DNA of 64,000 nt from Polytrichum commune (lineage: Eukaryota; Streptophyta; Polytrichopsida; Polytrichales; Polytrichaceae), in the NCBI GenBank assembly GCA_950295325.1, contig OX485806.1, positions 25,358,001 to 25,422,000 on the forward strand. The letters run 5' to 3'. Under the pieces are notes generated by a model. That model saw only the letters and a list, made by a program, of their open reading frames with translations, was not told the origin of the DNA and did no database searches. This document shows positions 37,536-48,043 of the stretch, in pieces. The position numbers and the translations under genes were made by a program. How positions within the stretch are numbered: the first letter of the stretch is position 1; each line of letters begins with the position of its first letter.

Positions 37536-38171
37536 TTGATGATGTCATGGGTTCACCACCATGAATACCCTAACCCATTTGCTTTATGGAAACCCAATGC
37601 ACAAGCAACGACCACAGACCCAGAATCGGCAACCTTCTTTGAACGTTCACAATGTTCTTCTCTTCGCCATTTCTTGGCTCCATTCTTACTACGAGAGGCA
37701 TCATGCAGTCTCCTACGAGCTCCTTTGAATTCCCTGCTGCCACCTTCAAGAGCTGTGTAGTACGAGGAAGGCGAGGAAGACAACGTTCATGCGAGGGCTT
37801 CAAGGTAGGGAGGCAGGGAGACAGCAACAGAGAGTCCACAAGCAAATGGAAGCAAGCTAGTCAATCTTCGTCGTCTTCTTCTTCTTCTTCTTCCTAAATG
37901 GGAGAGAAGGAGGAAATTTTATGATGAAAGTGGAGGGAAACCTCGAGTGTCGAGTTCATCATCAAGATTCTCAAGTGACTGGTCGGGGTTTAAGGGGGAC
38001 CAAAAAGGAATTCAACAGCAGCAAGCCATACTCGCAAGACTCATTGACAGGAGATATGGTGGTCCGAGGGATCGCACAACCGCCGGTGGCGATCCACAAG
38101 ACAAGTTTCGTGATGGTGGAGATGTGCAAAAAAGAGAATCTGGAAATTTTCGACCAAGAGGTAGAGCGTAG
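37536..38171 (+). pseudogene. Captured gene fragment (Ser-rich, possible organelle-targeted protein)
   Basis: Two plus-strand frames join across a TCT/TCG repeat. The upstream frame (37652 on) starts MFFSSPFLGSILTTRGIMQS and is Ser/Arg-rich with few acidic residues, like a plastid or mitochondrial transit peptide; it ends in a poly-Ser tract at 37860-37896 and a stop. A different frame continues with KWERRRKFYDESGGKPRV, SSSSSRFSSDWSGFKGD, QQQQAILARLIDRRYGGPRD and RESGNFRPRGRA then TAG at 38171. A slip in the Ser repeat, or a lost intron, would explain the break. I do not recognise the parent gene. Its position between inverted arms fits transposon capture of a host gene. Confidence 0.5.
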
Positions 38172-38203
38172 AGGAGAATTGAAACCTGGCAGGAGAAATG
38201 GCG

Positions 38204-38335
38204 ATCAACCCGAGAGCTGAGGAGGTGAGAGAGACCTGACGCAACCTGACGCGGATCCTCGGCCGCCGTGCCACGCTGGACCCCATCCCAGAGTCCAGGG
38301 AGTTCTGTAGAGAAAACGGCTAATTGCCGAGCTTT
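38204..38335. repeat. Inner inverted-repeat arm B
   Basis: Reverse-complement partner of 37248-37390, including GAGAGCTGAGGAGGTGAGAGA, GCGGATCCTCGG and CCGTGCCACGCTGG. Followed by CGGCTAATTGCCGAGC and GGCTCGGATTTTT, the recurring words of this element. Confidence 0.8.
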
Positions 38336-38415
38336 CTGGAGGTGGCTCGGATTTTTCAATTTTTACCCGGAAGTGGGTCTAGAGAGTGCAAAATTTATCG
38401 GTTGAAAGCCCCCAT

Positions 38416-39075
38416 CAGAGTTCGGAAAGTTTTTGAAGCCTTAGCAGCTAATTGCCGGTAGTTGCTACGAAGGGTCGGATTTTTCCCAATTTACATCGGC
38501 AAGAGCCGGTCTTTTGTAAAATCAATCGGCCAATTGCCTATATTCTCATATTTTCATTGGCCAATATCCGATTAAATGGAATTGATATCGGCACTAATTG
38601 TTTAGAAAATGTATGAAAAGTTATTAGAAATCATTTCTTAGTACAAAATCATGAATAAGTGAAAAGAAAGGCATGCTCAGAACTTTAAATTTGAAGAGTT
38701 AACATCCTTGGCAGGAATTGAACCTAGCAATGCCTTCACCGCTTGAAGGCCAAGGGTCCCCCAATTCTTCATAGAAGCAATTGGATTTGGTCATGGAAAG
38801 GTTGCATAATTCAAAAAGTTTAAGGTTTAGGGTACTTCCTCAAGTGCATCATCAGATGCCCCAGACAAATAGCACTCTGGATGCTTCCGGCTGAAATCTA
38901 GTAACTCACAAGAAGAATCGGCTACATTTCTGGGACATTTTCTGGTTCATCGGCTAATTGCCGGAGGATTGAAATTACAGTCGGATTGCCATCCGATGGT
39001 TGGAAACTTGGACCGGCCATGAGGGGAAATCCATCGGCTGATAATGAACTAGCCGTCGGTTTTCCCCGAACATAG
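38416..39075. repeat. Direct repeat R1b inside the nested element
   Basis: 660 bases, the partner of 36613-37273 in the same orientation. Downstream of it, 39081-39810 has weaker echoes of the same words (GAGTTGAACCTGGCAAAGCC, AATCGGCCCATTTCCG). Confidence 0.85.
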
Positions 39076-39930
39076 GCCCCCATTTTCCTAATGTATTTAG
39101 GCAATTAGTCAACATTTTTTTTTCATTTATGCAATTTCTGAAAGGTCTAAAGTGGGGCCGGTTTTATATTTTGGTGGTGGATGTGTCATTGTCATTTATT
39201 CTTTCATTTTTTTCAAGTTCTTAGGATTAAATAATGTGGGCATTCACTCTCCATTTTTTTTTGTCTAAATAGTATCTTTAGCAAGAGTTGAACCTGGCAA
39301 AGCCCCTACCATATTAGGGCTAAGGATTTAGCCTTCGGAAAATACAAGCACCACAAAAGGGTCCAAGTATTATCCAGAGGCTAGTTAGTATTAAAAAATC
39401 ACGAAATTTCTAGAACTCAAAAACTCATAATGCAAATGAAAATGCAAGCTCCACCGCTATGGAATGGAAGCTGTGGCGGGAAGCAAGTAACCTTAAACCA
39501 CAAGCCACACTAACCCTAAACCACAAGCCAACAAGGCATAGTCTCCAACTATGCATAGTATTGAAAAAATTATCTAAAATATATATATTTGGGTGGCTGC
39601 CCGCCGTGAGAATAAATTTTCAATTGGTAATTTGCCGTGAATACTCTAGGGCAGTTTGCCTTAATGCTGGAATTTTTTTTCTAATCGGCCCATTTCCGTA
39701 AACCTTGATTTTCTTCCGGAACCCCTTCCTAAACTTTCGAATTGCATTCGGAAATTCTCAAAATCAACTGGCTAGCTTGTAACTAACTGCCGGCACTACC
39801 CTTTCATTGCCCTGTCCTCCCCTGACAACGCAATAGCCACGAGCCGTTGGATGCGTCCCCACGCATCGACGGTAGAGATCTCTCTGCCCGCGACCACATG
39901 GGCCTCATTCACAACGCCTCAGTGACGCGG

Positions 39931-40900
39931 GTTTGATCATTGATTTCTAATTCTGGGTTGCTTTAGCACTCCCAACTCTGAAATTCAAGCTACAAATATT
40001 AAAAAGATTATGACAGAAGCTTTTGAATTTTGGCCTCACATAATGAAAGGCATGATGCTTAGCGATGTTATGACTTTTGACATGGGCATAATCGACTGTT
40101 AAAATTGTGGATTAGGTTTTATGTCAGTGTCCGAGGAGATTTTTGGGCAATAATTGGCCTAAAAACAAAGACCAACAACCAATCTCGTCCATGTTGGTAT
40201 TATAGGTACCCTAGTGAACATTAGATGGACCTAGTCGACTACGGATGCCTCGACCTTACTATTGACATCTCTATGTTTTAAAATTATTTATTTAGTTAGT
40301 TTAATAATTGATTTACAATGTATTGTCTAAATTTATCTTGAATAATTGGTAGTTAACCCCTGATAGCATGAGGGGTCAAAAACCAAAATTATAGGGATTT
40401 CATGGACCAATTGATGTGGGGCGGGAGGGGGATGTTGCATGTCCAAGTTGCCCCACATGCCTGAAGGACTACAAACTGCCTATGCCTATGTTTGACTGAA
40501 TGTTGGGCAAGGTCTCCATCGTATTAATTGAACCCTATGAAGGTCAATTCACCTCCTACCTTGCCAACCATGTCTTACCTTGCCATTTACACACAACCTT
40601 ACCTCGCTAAAGCTCAAACAAATCACAAACCCTGACGTTCACCGTTAACAACATTTATAGTTACTTATTGTTAGGAATTTTTTATCGCTATAAAATGTGA
40701 AGGTACAATGTAGTCCAAATACCAACAATGAAGTGCTATTGTTCTATGGTATATGTCATGGGAACTTCATATATGTGAAATTATGTAAAATCACACATAT
40801 GACATTCGTGGACTTCAAAAATGACTCAAGTAAATCTAGGAAATAGTATTACATATATTGATGTCTTGGCTATTTACATCTTTAGTGAAGTTGGGGCACC
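39931..40900. other. Intergenic DNA, nothing recognised
   Basis: No reading frame of note and no repeat partner in the window. Directly downstream (minus-strand sense) of the PiggyBac relic, so part may be its 3' flank. Confidence 0.35.
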
Positions 40901-40905
40901 TACCG

Positions 40906-43350
40906 CTAGTTGCCTACCAATGCCCCCCTCCAATCATTTTGAGATAGGAAATGAGTATTAATCCAACACTCCCCTATACATATCCTTTGCCCCCCGCATT
41001 GTGGGCAAGTCACTTGCGTTTTTGTTTTACACACCACACATCTTCGCGTAAGTTTCTCTAATTGGAGCATGGACTTGGATTGTGGTTGGTGCATAAACAT
41101 AAGTATTAGACTTTGACCTAACCCACTTGCTTGCCAAAACTTTCGCTATCTCCAGTTGGAATTGCAAATGGGTGTAGGGTTTTTCTTCCAATCTCTCAAC
41201 CTTTTTCTTGTGAAGAATCCACATGTTGATCGTTGTAATGCCCAAAAGGGGGAAAACATATGTTCCCACCACTTGTGGGTGCACACTTGACACAAATATA
41301 AACCCCTAAGGTGGTATGCTACATCCACCCCCCGCGTATAGGTAGTGTACTCTAGATGGACCAAAGACGTTGCTACATCAACCTTTTTGCTACCCATCCA
41401 TCTAGGAACTACGCATGGGGGGCCTTGTTGGGGTATGTGTGTGTGGACAAAAGGAGAACATGTTTTTATCCACCCAATGAACAGTTGACATCCTCTTTGA
41501 AGAGTGCGTCCTATACTCCATTGTGCCTTGTGAATTTTTTCCCATTGTTTTTTGATTGACAACACCTTGGGTGACTTTATCCAATTGGCCCGGATGGTAC
41601 ATGTGACATAGATACCTATTTTAAACAAATCCCTAATTAAAGGAACCAAGATAAAAAAAATTGTCCATGAAAACAACATGGTTTCTACCACTCAACCATA
41701 CCATACTATCTTTCACCACTTTGGGTCCCACTTGAGCGTCACCTTTTGTGGAATATTTTCATATTTGGTAATAATGTATTTTTTACCTGCACATATATCC
41801 ATGTCCATGCATATTTATCCACAAAATATGCGAGGCATCAAACTTTGGTGGTTCGTTTGCATAGTTTGTTGGAAAATATTGCCTCACGACACATTATGTC
41901 CCTTTGTATCCTATCATCATTTCATCGGTCGTGATTTTTTCTCCCAAATTTCATTATTTCTCGATCTCTCCCTGATCTCTTTCATGGGCCATGAAATTTT
42001 ATGCAATTTGTCACATCTATCATGCCCATAGTTGATTCCTCAGGATGACTTATTTGGACCTGCAAACATCAAGTAATGGTATCAAAACAAATCCTCATCA
42101 TTATAGATGAAATTAGTATACACCATAAAAATATGTTATCCCCCCCCCCCGATACAACCTTGCACATGTGTCGCAACCCTCGCTAGCCCCCTTAACAATC
42201 TTGATCATTTTCATTTCTAGCAAGGGTCACGAATGCTAATCCTTCACATTCCACCATGCGAATGGTTAGCTCCCCATACCACGGACCTTATAGTTCATAA
42301 GAGGGGAACCGACTCTCCTACTTTGCTTTCAAGACTCACCCCTTAATCGGTAACCAATTCTTTGATGTGGACTTTCATTCATAAAAGTTCAATCTAATGT
42401 TGATCATCGGGTTGCCGGAGCAACACTATAACAACCCGAACCATACTAGGCACCTATGTCCTCACATTGGGCCAAGGCTCATAAAGGCCGTGCCGTTTGG
42501 CCTTGGGTGAGTTCGACCACACCACCTCACCTATATAAGCCTCTAGGACTTCTGGCAGGGCCCCTACCCCAACGTCAAGAAACCTTTTGTCTCTCTACCA
42601 AGAGTTGGGACCAAGTAGACATTTTCCCTTCGTTGTTCAAGCTGGAAACCCCTTGCAGCTTCAGACCATCATAACTTCCTTGTTTGATATCTGATGCTAA
42701 CAAACAACCACTCCATCTTCATTTATGCTTCACATAGATGCCGATGAACTCCTCACTTGCCCCGTTCGGGCAAGCATTGAGAAAGTTATGCATGTTCAAA
42801 CCTTGGCAGTCCCAGGAGCCTCTCCCAGGCCACTATTGTACCAGGGCGTTGTCTCGGGACAACGCCCCACTCAAATTGCCATATCTCCTAGCTCACACCT
42901 CCGATTGAGGTGTTCTTGGGCATTCTAGAATCTACACGACATAAGCTACTCAGAACTGATGGTCTTACCCTTGTGCCTCTTAGTCTTCATGGGCGGGAGG
43001 CGTTCCCAACGCCCGGGGCCCTCACCCACACTAGGATCACTTGGGCCCTCTCACCAATGGCGACACAAGTCCCGAGTGACACTATGGGGTCCCCCTTGTG
43101 CCCATGGTGTTTTGGGCACTCCTCATGGAGAGGTGCGCTACAACATGGGTTGTGTTTTGTTCCCATATACAAATTGATGGCCATGTATACTTTGAACTCC
43201 ACAACTTTCAAGGGTCTCCAATTCTTCCCACCCGTAATAGTTGTCCTCCCATGCAATGTTTCACTTGCATATTGATTAGACTTATATGCTATGGGGCGTA
43301 GTGTATTGTGGACCCACAAACTATCAAATAATTGACTCAATGTTGGCATG
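40906..43350 (-). pseudogene. PiggyBac-type transposase pseudogene, split by an insertion
   Basis: Minus strand. The N-terminal part (43349 to about 43155) reads ...KSNQYASETLHG..., then KNWRPLKVVEFKVYMAINLY, like the KW-LT-E-FLG block of PiggyBac proteins. After an insert of about 1 kb, the core resumes at about 42060: DEMMIGYKG with CVVRQYFP (first catalytic Asp region), GPKVVKDSMVWLSGRNHVVF then MDNFF (second Asp), RDLFKIGIYVTCTIRAN, RWMGSKKVDVATS, YTRGVDVA or related GVD-D block, and HKWWEHMF. The tail has RRCVVCKTKTQVTCPQCGG with CIGECW, a Cys-rich zinc-binding end as in PiggyBac transposases. Frames shift repeatedly and stops occur, so it is inactive. Domain order and several signatures make the family call firm. 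Confidence 0.85.
42100..43150. mobile_element. Insertion within the PiggyBac relic, LTR-like
   Basis: About 1 kb that separates the N-terminal and core parts of the PiggyBac frame. It starts near an 11-C tract (42140-42150) and is GC-richer than the host sequence. It contains CTATATAAGCCTCTAGG near 42531, promoter-like, followed by text such as CTCCCAGGCC and GGGCGTTGTCTCGGGACAACGCCC (an inverted repeat around 42845-42868). The ends and target duplication are not certain. A solo LTR or short non-coding retroelement is my best guess. Confidence 0.4.
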
Positions 43351-44425
43351 TGCCAATATGTCTTACTGCCATCGTGCTTGGGTCATAACCAACACACATT
43401 TTTGTCCATGTGGCATTTGCATACAATTATTTTAAAGCAAGTGCTATAATTTTCTTGCCATATGATTTGGTAGAGGCTTGTGAGGCAGAGGCTTTCTCCT
43501 TGTTGGTTGGCTGCAAAATGTGAACCTACCCCTTTGCACCATCCTCTCCCTCGGCAATGTTCTCCACTCTCTTATTGTTGTCCCCATCATAGTCCTCCAT
43601 TGCAAACTCTAGCCGCCACACCCATCATCCAGTTCGTTGTAACTTGAATACCGTAACACCATAGCATGTTCCTTCATAAATAATTCCCAAAAAAAAAACG
43701 TAAAAAAACAGAAATTACAGGCAAAGAGAAACGAATAACTCTCAAATTATACTGTGATAAAAACGAAAAGACAAAAAATCAGGATTAGGATAATGACTTA
43801 GGTTTAAACAAGTTGGGCCGCCATAAATGGATGAAAAACGCAATTAGGATGAAATTTCTGCACATCTTTCCCACCCTAATCACGAATGATTTTTAATCCA
43901 ATAAATGAGAAGACGAATTTCAAAAAAATCTATTTTTGGAATGCGAACCTTATTTTTATTAAAAAAATTAAATATTCGTGCGGCAGGTGGCGAACCTGCT
44001 ATGGTGTTACGGTAGTGGAAGGGAGTCCTCAACCTCGTCCCCCTCAAAGCCACTACCATTTCAGCCAACCTCAACATTTGGAAGAAAATATTTTTCTTGC
44101 TACAAAAATAAACTGCACAATATCGTGCTTTCATCCCAAAATGCAACCAAAACACATGTCACTTTGAGTCTTAGGTCAAGAAACTCATCTCCAACCATTC
44201 CTAAATTCCATCCACTGATATATGCACTACAATGGACTATCAGGCCTCGTAAAATTGTGTTGAGGAAAACGAGGAAGAGCACTCTCAAAACTTGGATTTT
44301 GGGACTTTAATCTATTTAGGGAGGATTTGCAAACCACTATAGAAGTGGGGCCATGTCACTAGGGTGCCCTATGAGCCCGAGGGCATAAACAATATAGTCC
44401 ATGGGGCGCCTTTGGTGAATGCATG
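43351..44425. other. Intergenic DNA, nothing firm
   Basis: Short frames on both strands at 43.88-44.31 kb, none recognised. The word GGTGGCGAACCTGCTATGG near 43986 resembles text seen in repeat R1 and may be repeat-derived. Confidence 0.3.
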
Positions 44426-44950
44426 GTAAGGGCCGGTTTACACTACGGTGGAGAAGGCCTCCGGTCGGTCAAGAATGCTTGGCCAAGACATGGTTATATG
44501 AGGCAAATGGTGGATGTGCCGGAGAAGAATTAAAGGCAATAAAATATTTCTTAAGGAGTCTTGACCAGTTGAAGTCTAAACACCTAGAGGAGAAGTCCAC
44601 CGGAGAAGTCCACCGGTGAAGAGAAGTTCACCTAATGGTGAAGATTTTTTGTGATAAAAAACCATAATTCTCTACATTCACATTGTATCAAAAGATTTCA
44701 ACAAGAATTGTGTTCATAAGAATTGTGTAATATAATGTTCAATTTTATTCAAAAGATAATGAAAATTGCCAAATTGCCAATTGTCAAGTTTGGCCCATGT
44801 AGGAAATAAATGTCTCCTTGGGTGTTTAAGAATGAAGAGGGGAAAACCCATACACATTGGACAAAGCACTACTCTTTGGTATTATTTAAGACATGCTCTC
44901 CTCTTAATCATCCTCATCAATTTCTCTTTTCTTATCTTTGATCTTCAATC

Positions 44951-45313
44951 ATGGATAATCGAAGAAGAGAGATTTTGTGCTCTCTTATGATCTTTATGGT
45001 TTTGAAGTATTTTATCATTTCAACTATGGCGATACAAAAAACCATCATGTATCACCATAATGCTTCAATTATGATGATGGCATATTTTTTGTTTGGGAGC
45101 AAGGAGAGGGTGGTGTGGAAATTTGACCGGCCAAGTGGATATGTGTCACAATTTCTTCTTGGATCATATAATGCAAAAATGTTCAAAGATCGTGTACGGG
45201 TGAGTAAGCCTACTCTTTTTTTATTTATGTCATTTGCTTGGACCCATGTTGAGCAAGAAAGATACAAAATTAAGACTATTGCGAAAAAAAATTGCACAAA
45301 AAAAAATTGCTAA
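44951..45313 (+). pseudogene. Harbinger-type transposase, N-terminal fragment
   Basis: 120 codons from ATG. Starts MDNRRREILC followed by a hydrophobic stretch (MIFMVLKYFIISTMAIQ), then FGSKERVVWKFDRP, YVSQFLLGSYNAKMFKDRVR and VSKPTLFLFMSF. The block F(K/R)-x-x-(V/F)-R-(V/M)-S-(K/R)-x-T-F is the usual N-terminal landmark of plant PIF/Harbinger (ALP1-like) transposases, ahead of the DDE domain. The frame ends in poly-Lys and a stop at the edge of a GA repeat (45329-45351). No DDE residues follow, so the protein is truncated. It sits in the correct orientation inside TAA-flanked inverted repeats. Confidence 0.65.
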
Positions 45314-45328
45314 GGAGCTACTACAACA

Positions 45329-45351
45329 GAGAGAGAGAGAGAGAGAGAGAG
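45329..45351. repeat. GA microsatellite
   Basis: Uninterrupted GA repeat immediately after the transposase fragment. A second GA tract lies at 47690-47709. Confidence 0.9.
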
Positions 45352-47689
45352 CTAAATAATCTTGTCATGATTATCCTCTAGTCAGAATAGGATAAGTTAT
45401 GTTAAGTTAAGTTATCCATCTGGTAGAGTTATGTCAAGTAGACATTAAAGACAACATACATCCCCTTTCGAATGGGGTCTTGATAGTCAGATGGTGTTTT
45501 CTTATACATGTCTCTTTTTGTCAACCTCGTAGAGATTGGTAATCTTTTTGTCCCTGGTAACCACACTTTATTAGGAAGAGTATTCACGTATTGAAGTCAA
45601 TAGTGGCTTCTTGTCGATCACTCATTCTGGTTTCTCCTCACCCTACAGACCTGAGGGCGCTGAGTAGCAACTAGTCCCACATAGTCATCCTTCTTGAAAT
45701 AGAGTATAGTTAACAGCATATGTTGGCACTATTTGGGTGTGACATCACTGTGTAATTTAGACGTACACCTCAAAAACACTTTAAATGCTGGATCTATGTT
45801 CCATCCTTGTTGTTTTGACTATCTTTACATGTTTCATACTACATGTACGAAGTATACGAGTAGTTGTAATTCTACAACAGTTCTATAGAGTAAGAACAAG
45901 ATTGCAGACAGATCCTGTAAACGGAGCCATGCCGTTTCTTGTTGATTCTATCAACAGAACATAGTGCTTACCCGGTTATACCTTATTCCTCACAGAAAGG
46001 TATCGGGTTATAATAATTTAGAAGGGGCTATGCTTCTACTGCTCAGTAAACCAATATCAAGTATGTAAGTCTTCACATCTTTTAGTTACACATTACAGAA
46101 GTACCTCATTCCCGTAAGTCCAGGGGAATACTTAGGGTGTGATCCATACGTCCTAATTCCATTCCTCACTATCCCAGTTAGTCAATGTTACTTCGAGCAT
46201 CAAACACTCTGTTAGTCATATAAAATGAACACCAGTATTATATTGTAGTTGTTCCCCAATGCTATAATTGTATTTTTATCGAATGATCATACTGTTCATG
46301 AAGAATCTGTAAATCCAGAGCAACAAGGATTGCCCATTTCCACAGGTCGACTATATGTAAGTATACGTATAGTCCTGTTAATCCAATATATCTCCCATAT
46401 GAATTATAAATCATATCTACTGAAATATCAGATGGGTCTATGGTAATTCCTTCGTCATCGGGTTATTTCTTTTGTTAGTCCCACGTAGCATAATCTTTAT
46501 ATTTCGTTTAGGCAACGCATCATTGAGTTCCTTCATCAGGATACTGTAGTAACATATACTGAAACGATTCTCCTCATACGGACCATTTTGGACTGCAAAT
46601 GGCCGTATCCCATGAGAGTTTTATTTTCTCCTCTGACTCGGTCAGTATGACTTCATACAGTACCAATTCTCTCATCTTACAGATAAACAGCCTTATTGTA
46701 TTTGACGTTCCATTGTCACTGTTAATTGTTACTGGTAGTAGCAATCATGTAGGTAGTAAATCAGTATATGGCTACCTTATTCAAATAACCAGAACAGGAA
46801 CGTTATATTGATTACCCGTCTGTGAGATCAAGAAAGATATGTAGAGAGTATATATTGTTTTTCAATCAAGAAAGCTAGACTCATGGTAGTAATTCAAATT
46901 TCAATGAGAAATTTCTTGTAACATCGCCATGAGTGGACAATTCTTCGAAGGGTGCTCAGCACTTGTAGAAGAGGTCCTCACCTATGCCCATGCTCCCCAC
47001 AATTACCATAAAGTAAGTTAGTAGAGCGTACAACAGGTGTCAACGGACCTTCATACTTGTTATCGATGTCAACAAGTCTATGCATCCTTCTTGGAACTTA
47101 ATATGATATAATACTCAATAACATCTACATATCTTTGCATATATTTGCAAACATTTTCTTGACAATGGAATTGGGAGAAATCAGATAGTGGCTAGATTTT
47201 TGCAGTATTCCCATTCTTTCTTCCAATGTCATCTGTAATTCTTTTAGAAGAACACCTTGAATTCACTGTCGGGTGCACTTTTCTTGCTCATTTTGATGCA
47301 CTCTGCTTGCACTTAGGACTCGAATGGACCCAGCTTTCAGAGCAGATACGACTACTTAGGCAACAGTTATTCAAACTGCTCAAATACTGTCGTAAGTATG
47401 TCTCAGTTTGTGCAGAGATGAACCATCCTCAAAAACCTTCAAAGTTTACACGCTCATCTTGCATTCACTCCTACTACATGCGTCAGCAGAGACTTAACAG
47501 AGCACTGAGGAACTTTCTTGCACATCTCTCTTTATGGCCAGACTGCTTTAGTCGAAGGTGACTCTATGTATGCAGGCGTCACCAGTACGCCGTGGTTTAT
47601 ATTGATGTTTTCTGTCCATTTCTTGGGCAGCCCGTAAGAAATTTTTCCGGAGCCCGTACTTGCAGAATTACAAGAAATAGAGGTAAGTA
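45352..47689. other. Unexplained segment inside the Harbinger element
   Basis: About 2.3 kb between two GA microsatellites. It has a more even base use than the AT-rich surroundings and no repeat partner in the window. Plus-strand frames at 46249-46446, 46599-46811 and 47226-47561 (111 codons, MSSVILLEEHLEFTVGCTFL...) show no domain that I recognise. It occupies the place where the transposase DDE domain and second protein should be. It could be an insertion, captured host sequence, or very decayed element sequence. Confidence 0.4.
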
Positions 47690-47709
47690 GAGAGAGAGAG
47701 AGAGAGAGA
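47690..47709. repeat. GA microsatellite
   Basis: Uninterrupted GA repeat near the right end of the Harbinger element. Confidence 0.9.
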
Positions 47710-48043
47710 AGCTTGCCAACACCTTAGGTTTTGAAAAAACCAGATCTGAAATCTACGGTCCATATCTGTTTTTGAAAATTAATTTTTTATTGAGTTGGGC
47801 TTCTCCGGCCTCTTGAGGCCGGACAAGAAACTCCTCCTCCGGAGAAGCCCAACTCCAAAAAGTGCCACCATGTAGGCGGCCATGTCATTTTATCATCCAT
47901 GAGAAAAGTTCACCACCATTGTTTTCTTCACCTAGTGTAAACACCCACCGGTCAAGAGTTGCATTTTCGACCAATCACAATTGAGAAACGCCCTTTTTTT
48001 CATGACCGGTGGACTTCTCCACCGCAGTGTAAACCGGCCCTAA

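Larger units (their letters stand above)
36494..39930. mobile_element. Nested Mutator-like element with a captured gene fragment
   Basis: Outer inverted repeats of about 115 bases: left 36494-36606 (CCGCGTCA..., TGTGAATGAG, ACCGTCGATGC, CGTGGCTATTGTGTTGTCAG) and right 39814-39930, its reverse complement with substitutions. They are flanked by GTTTGGTC (36486-36493) and GTTTGATC (39931-39938), an 8-bp target duplication with one mismatch. Long inverted repeats plus an 8-9 bp duplication fit Mutator-like elements. Inside are two direct repeats of ~660 bases, an inner inverted-repeat pair, and a coding fragment (separate entries). Words GGCTAATTGCCGG and GTCGGATTTTT recur many times in both orientations. 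There is no transposase, so it is non-autonomous. Confidence 0.7.
44430..48040 (+). mobile_element. PIF/Harbinger-type transposon, 3.6 kb
   Basis: 3,611 bp. Inverted ends agree at 26 of 27 positions: left GGGCCGGTTTACACTACGGT then GGAGAAG; right is the reverse complement with one change (GCGGT). Flanked by TAA at 44427-44429 and 48041-48043, the PIF/Harbinger target duplication. Subterminal words CACCGG, AAGTCCACCGG and GTTCACC recur. It contains the start of a Harbinger-type transposase (44951-45313). The rest of the transposase is missing; 45352-47689 is unexplained sequence bordered by GA microsatellites. The 34652-35217 element shares the tip sequence and may be a deletion derivative of the same family. 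Confidence 0.88.

Noticed and set aside
36613-39075. The R1 direct repeats as LTRs of a retrotransposon
   Set aside because: They have no TG...CA termini, no matching 5-bp flanks outside the pair, no primer-binding site or polypurine tract, and no pol sequence between them. They sit inside longer inverted repeats instead.
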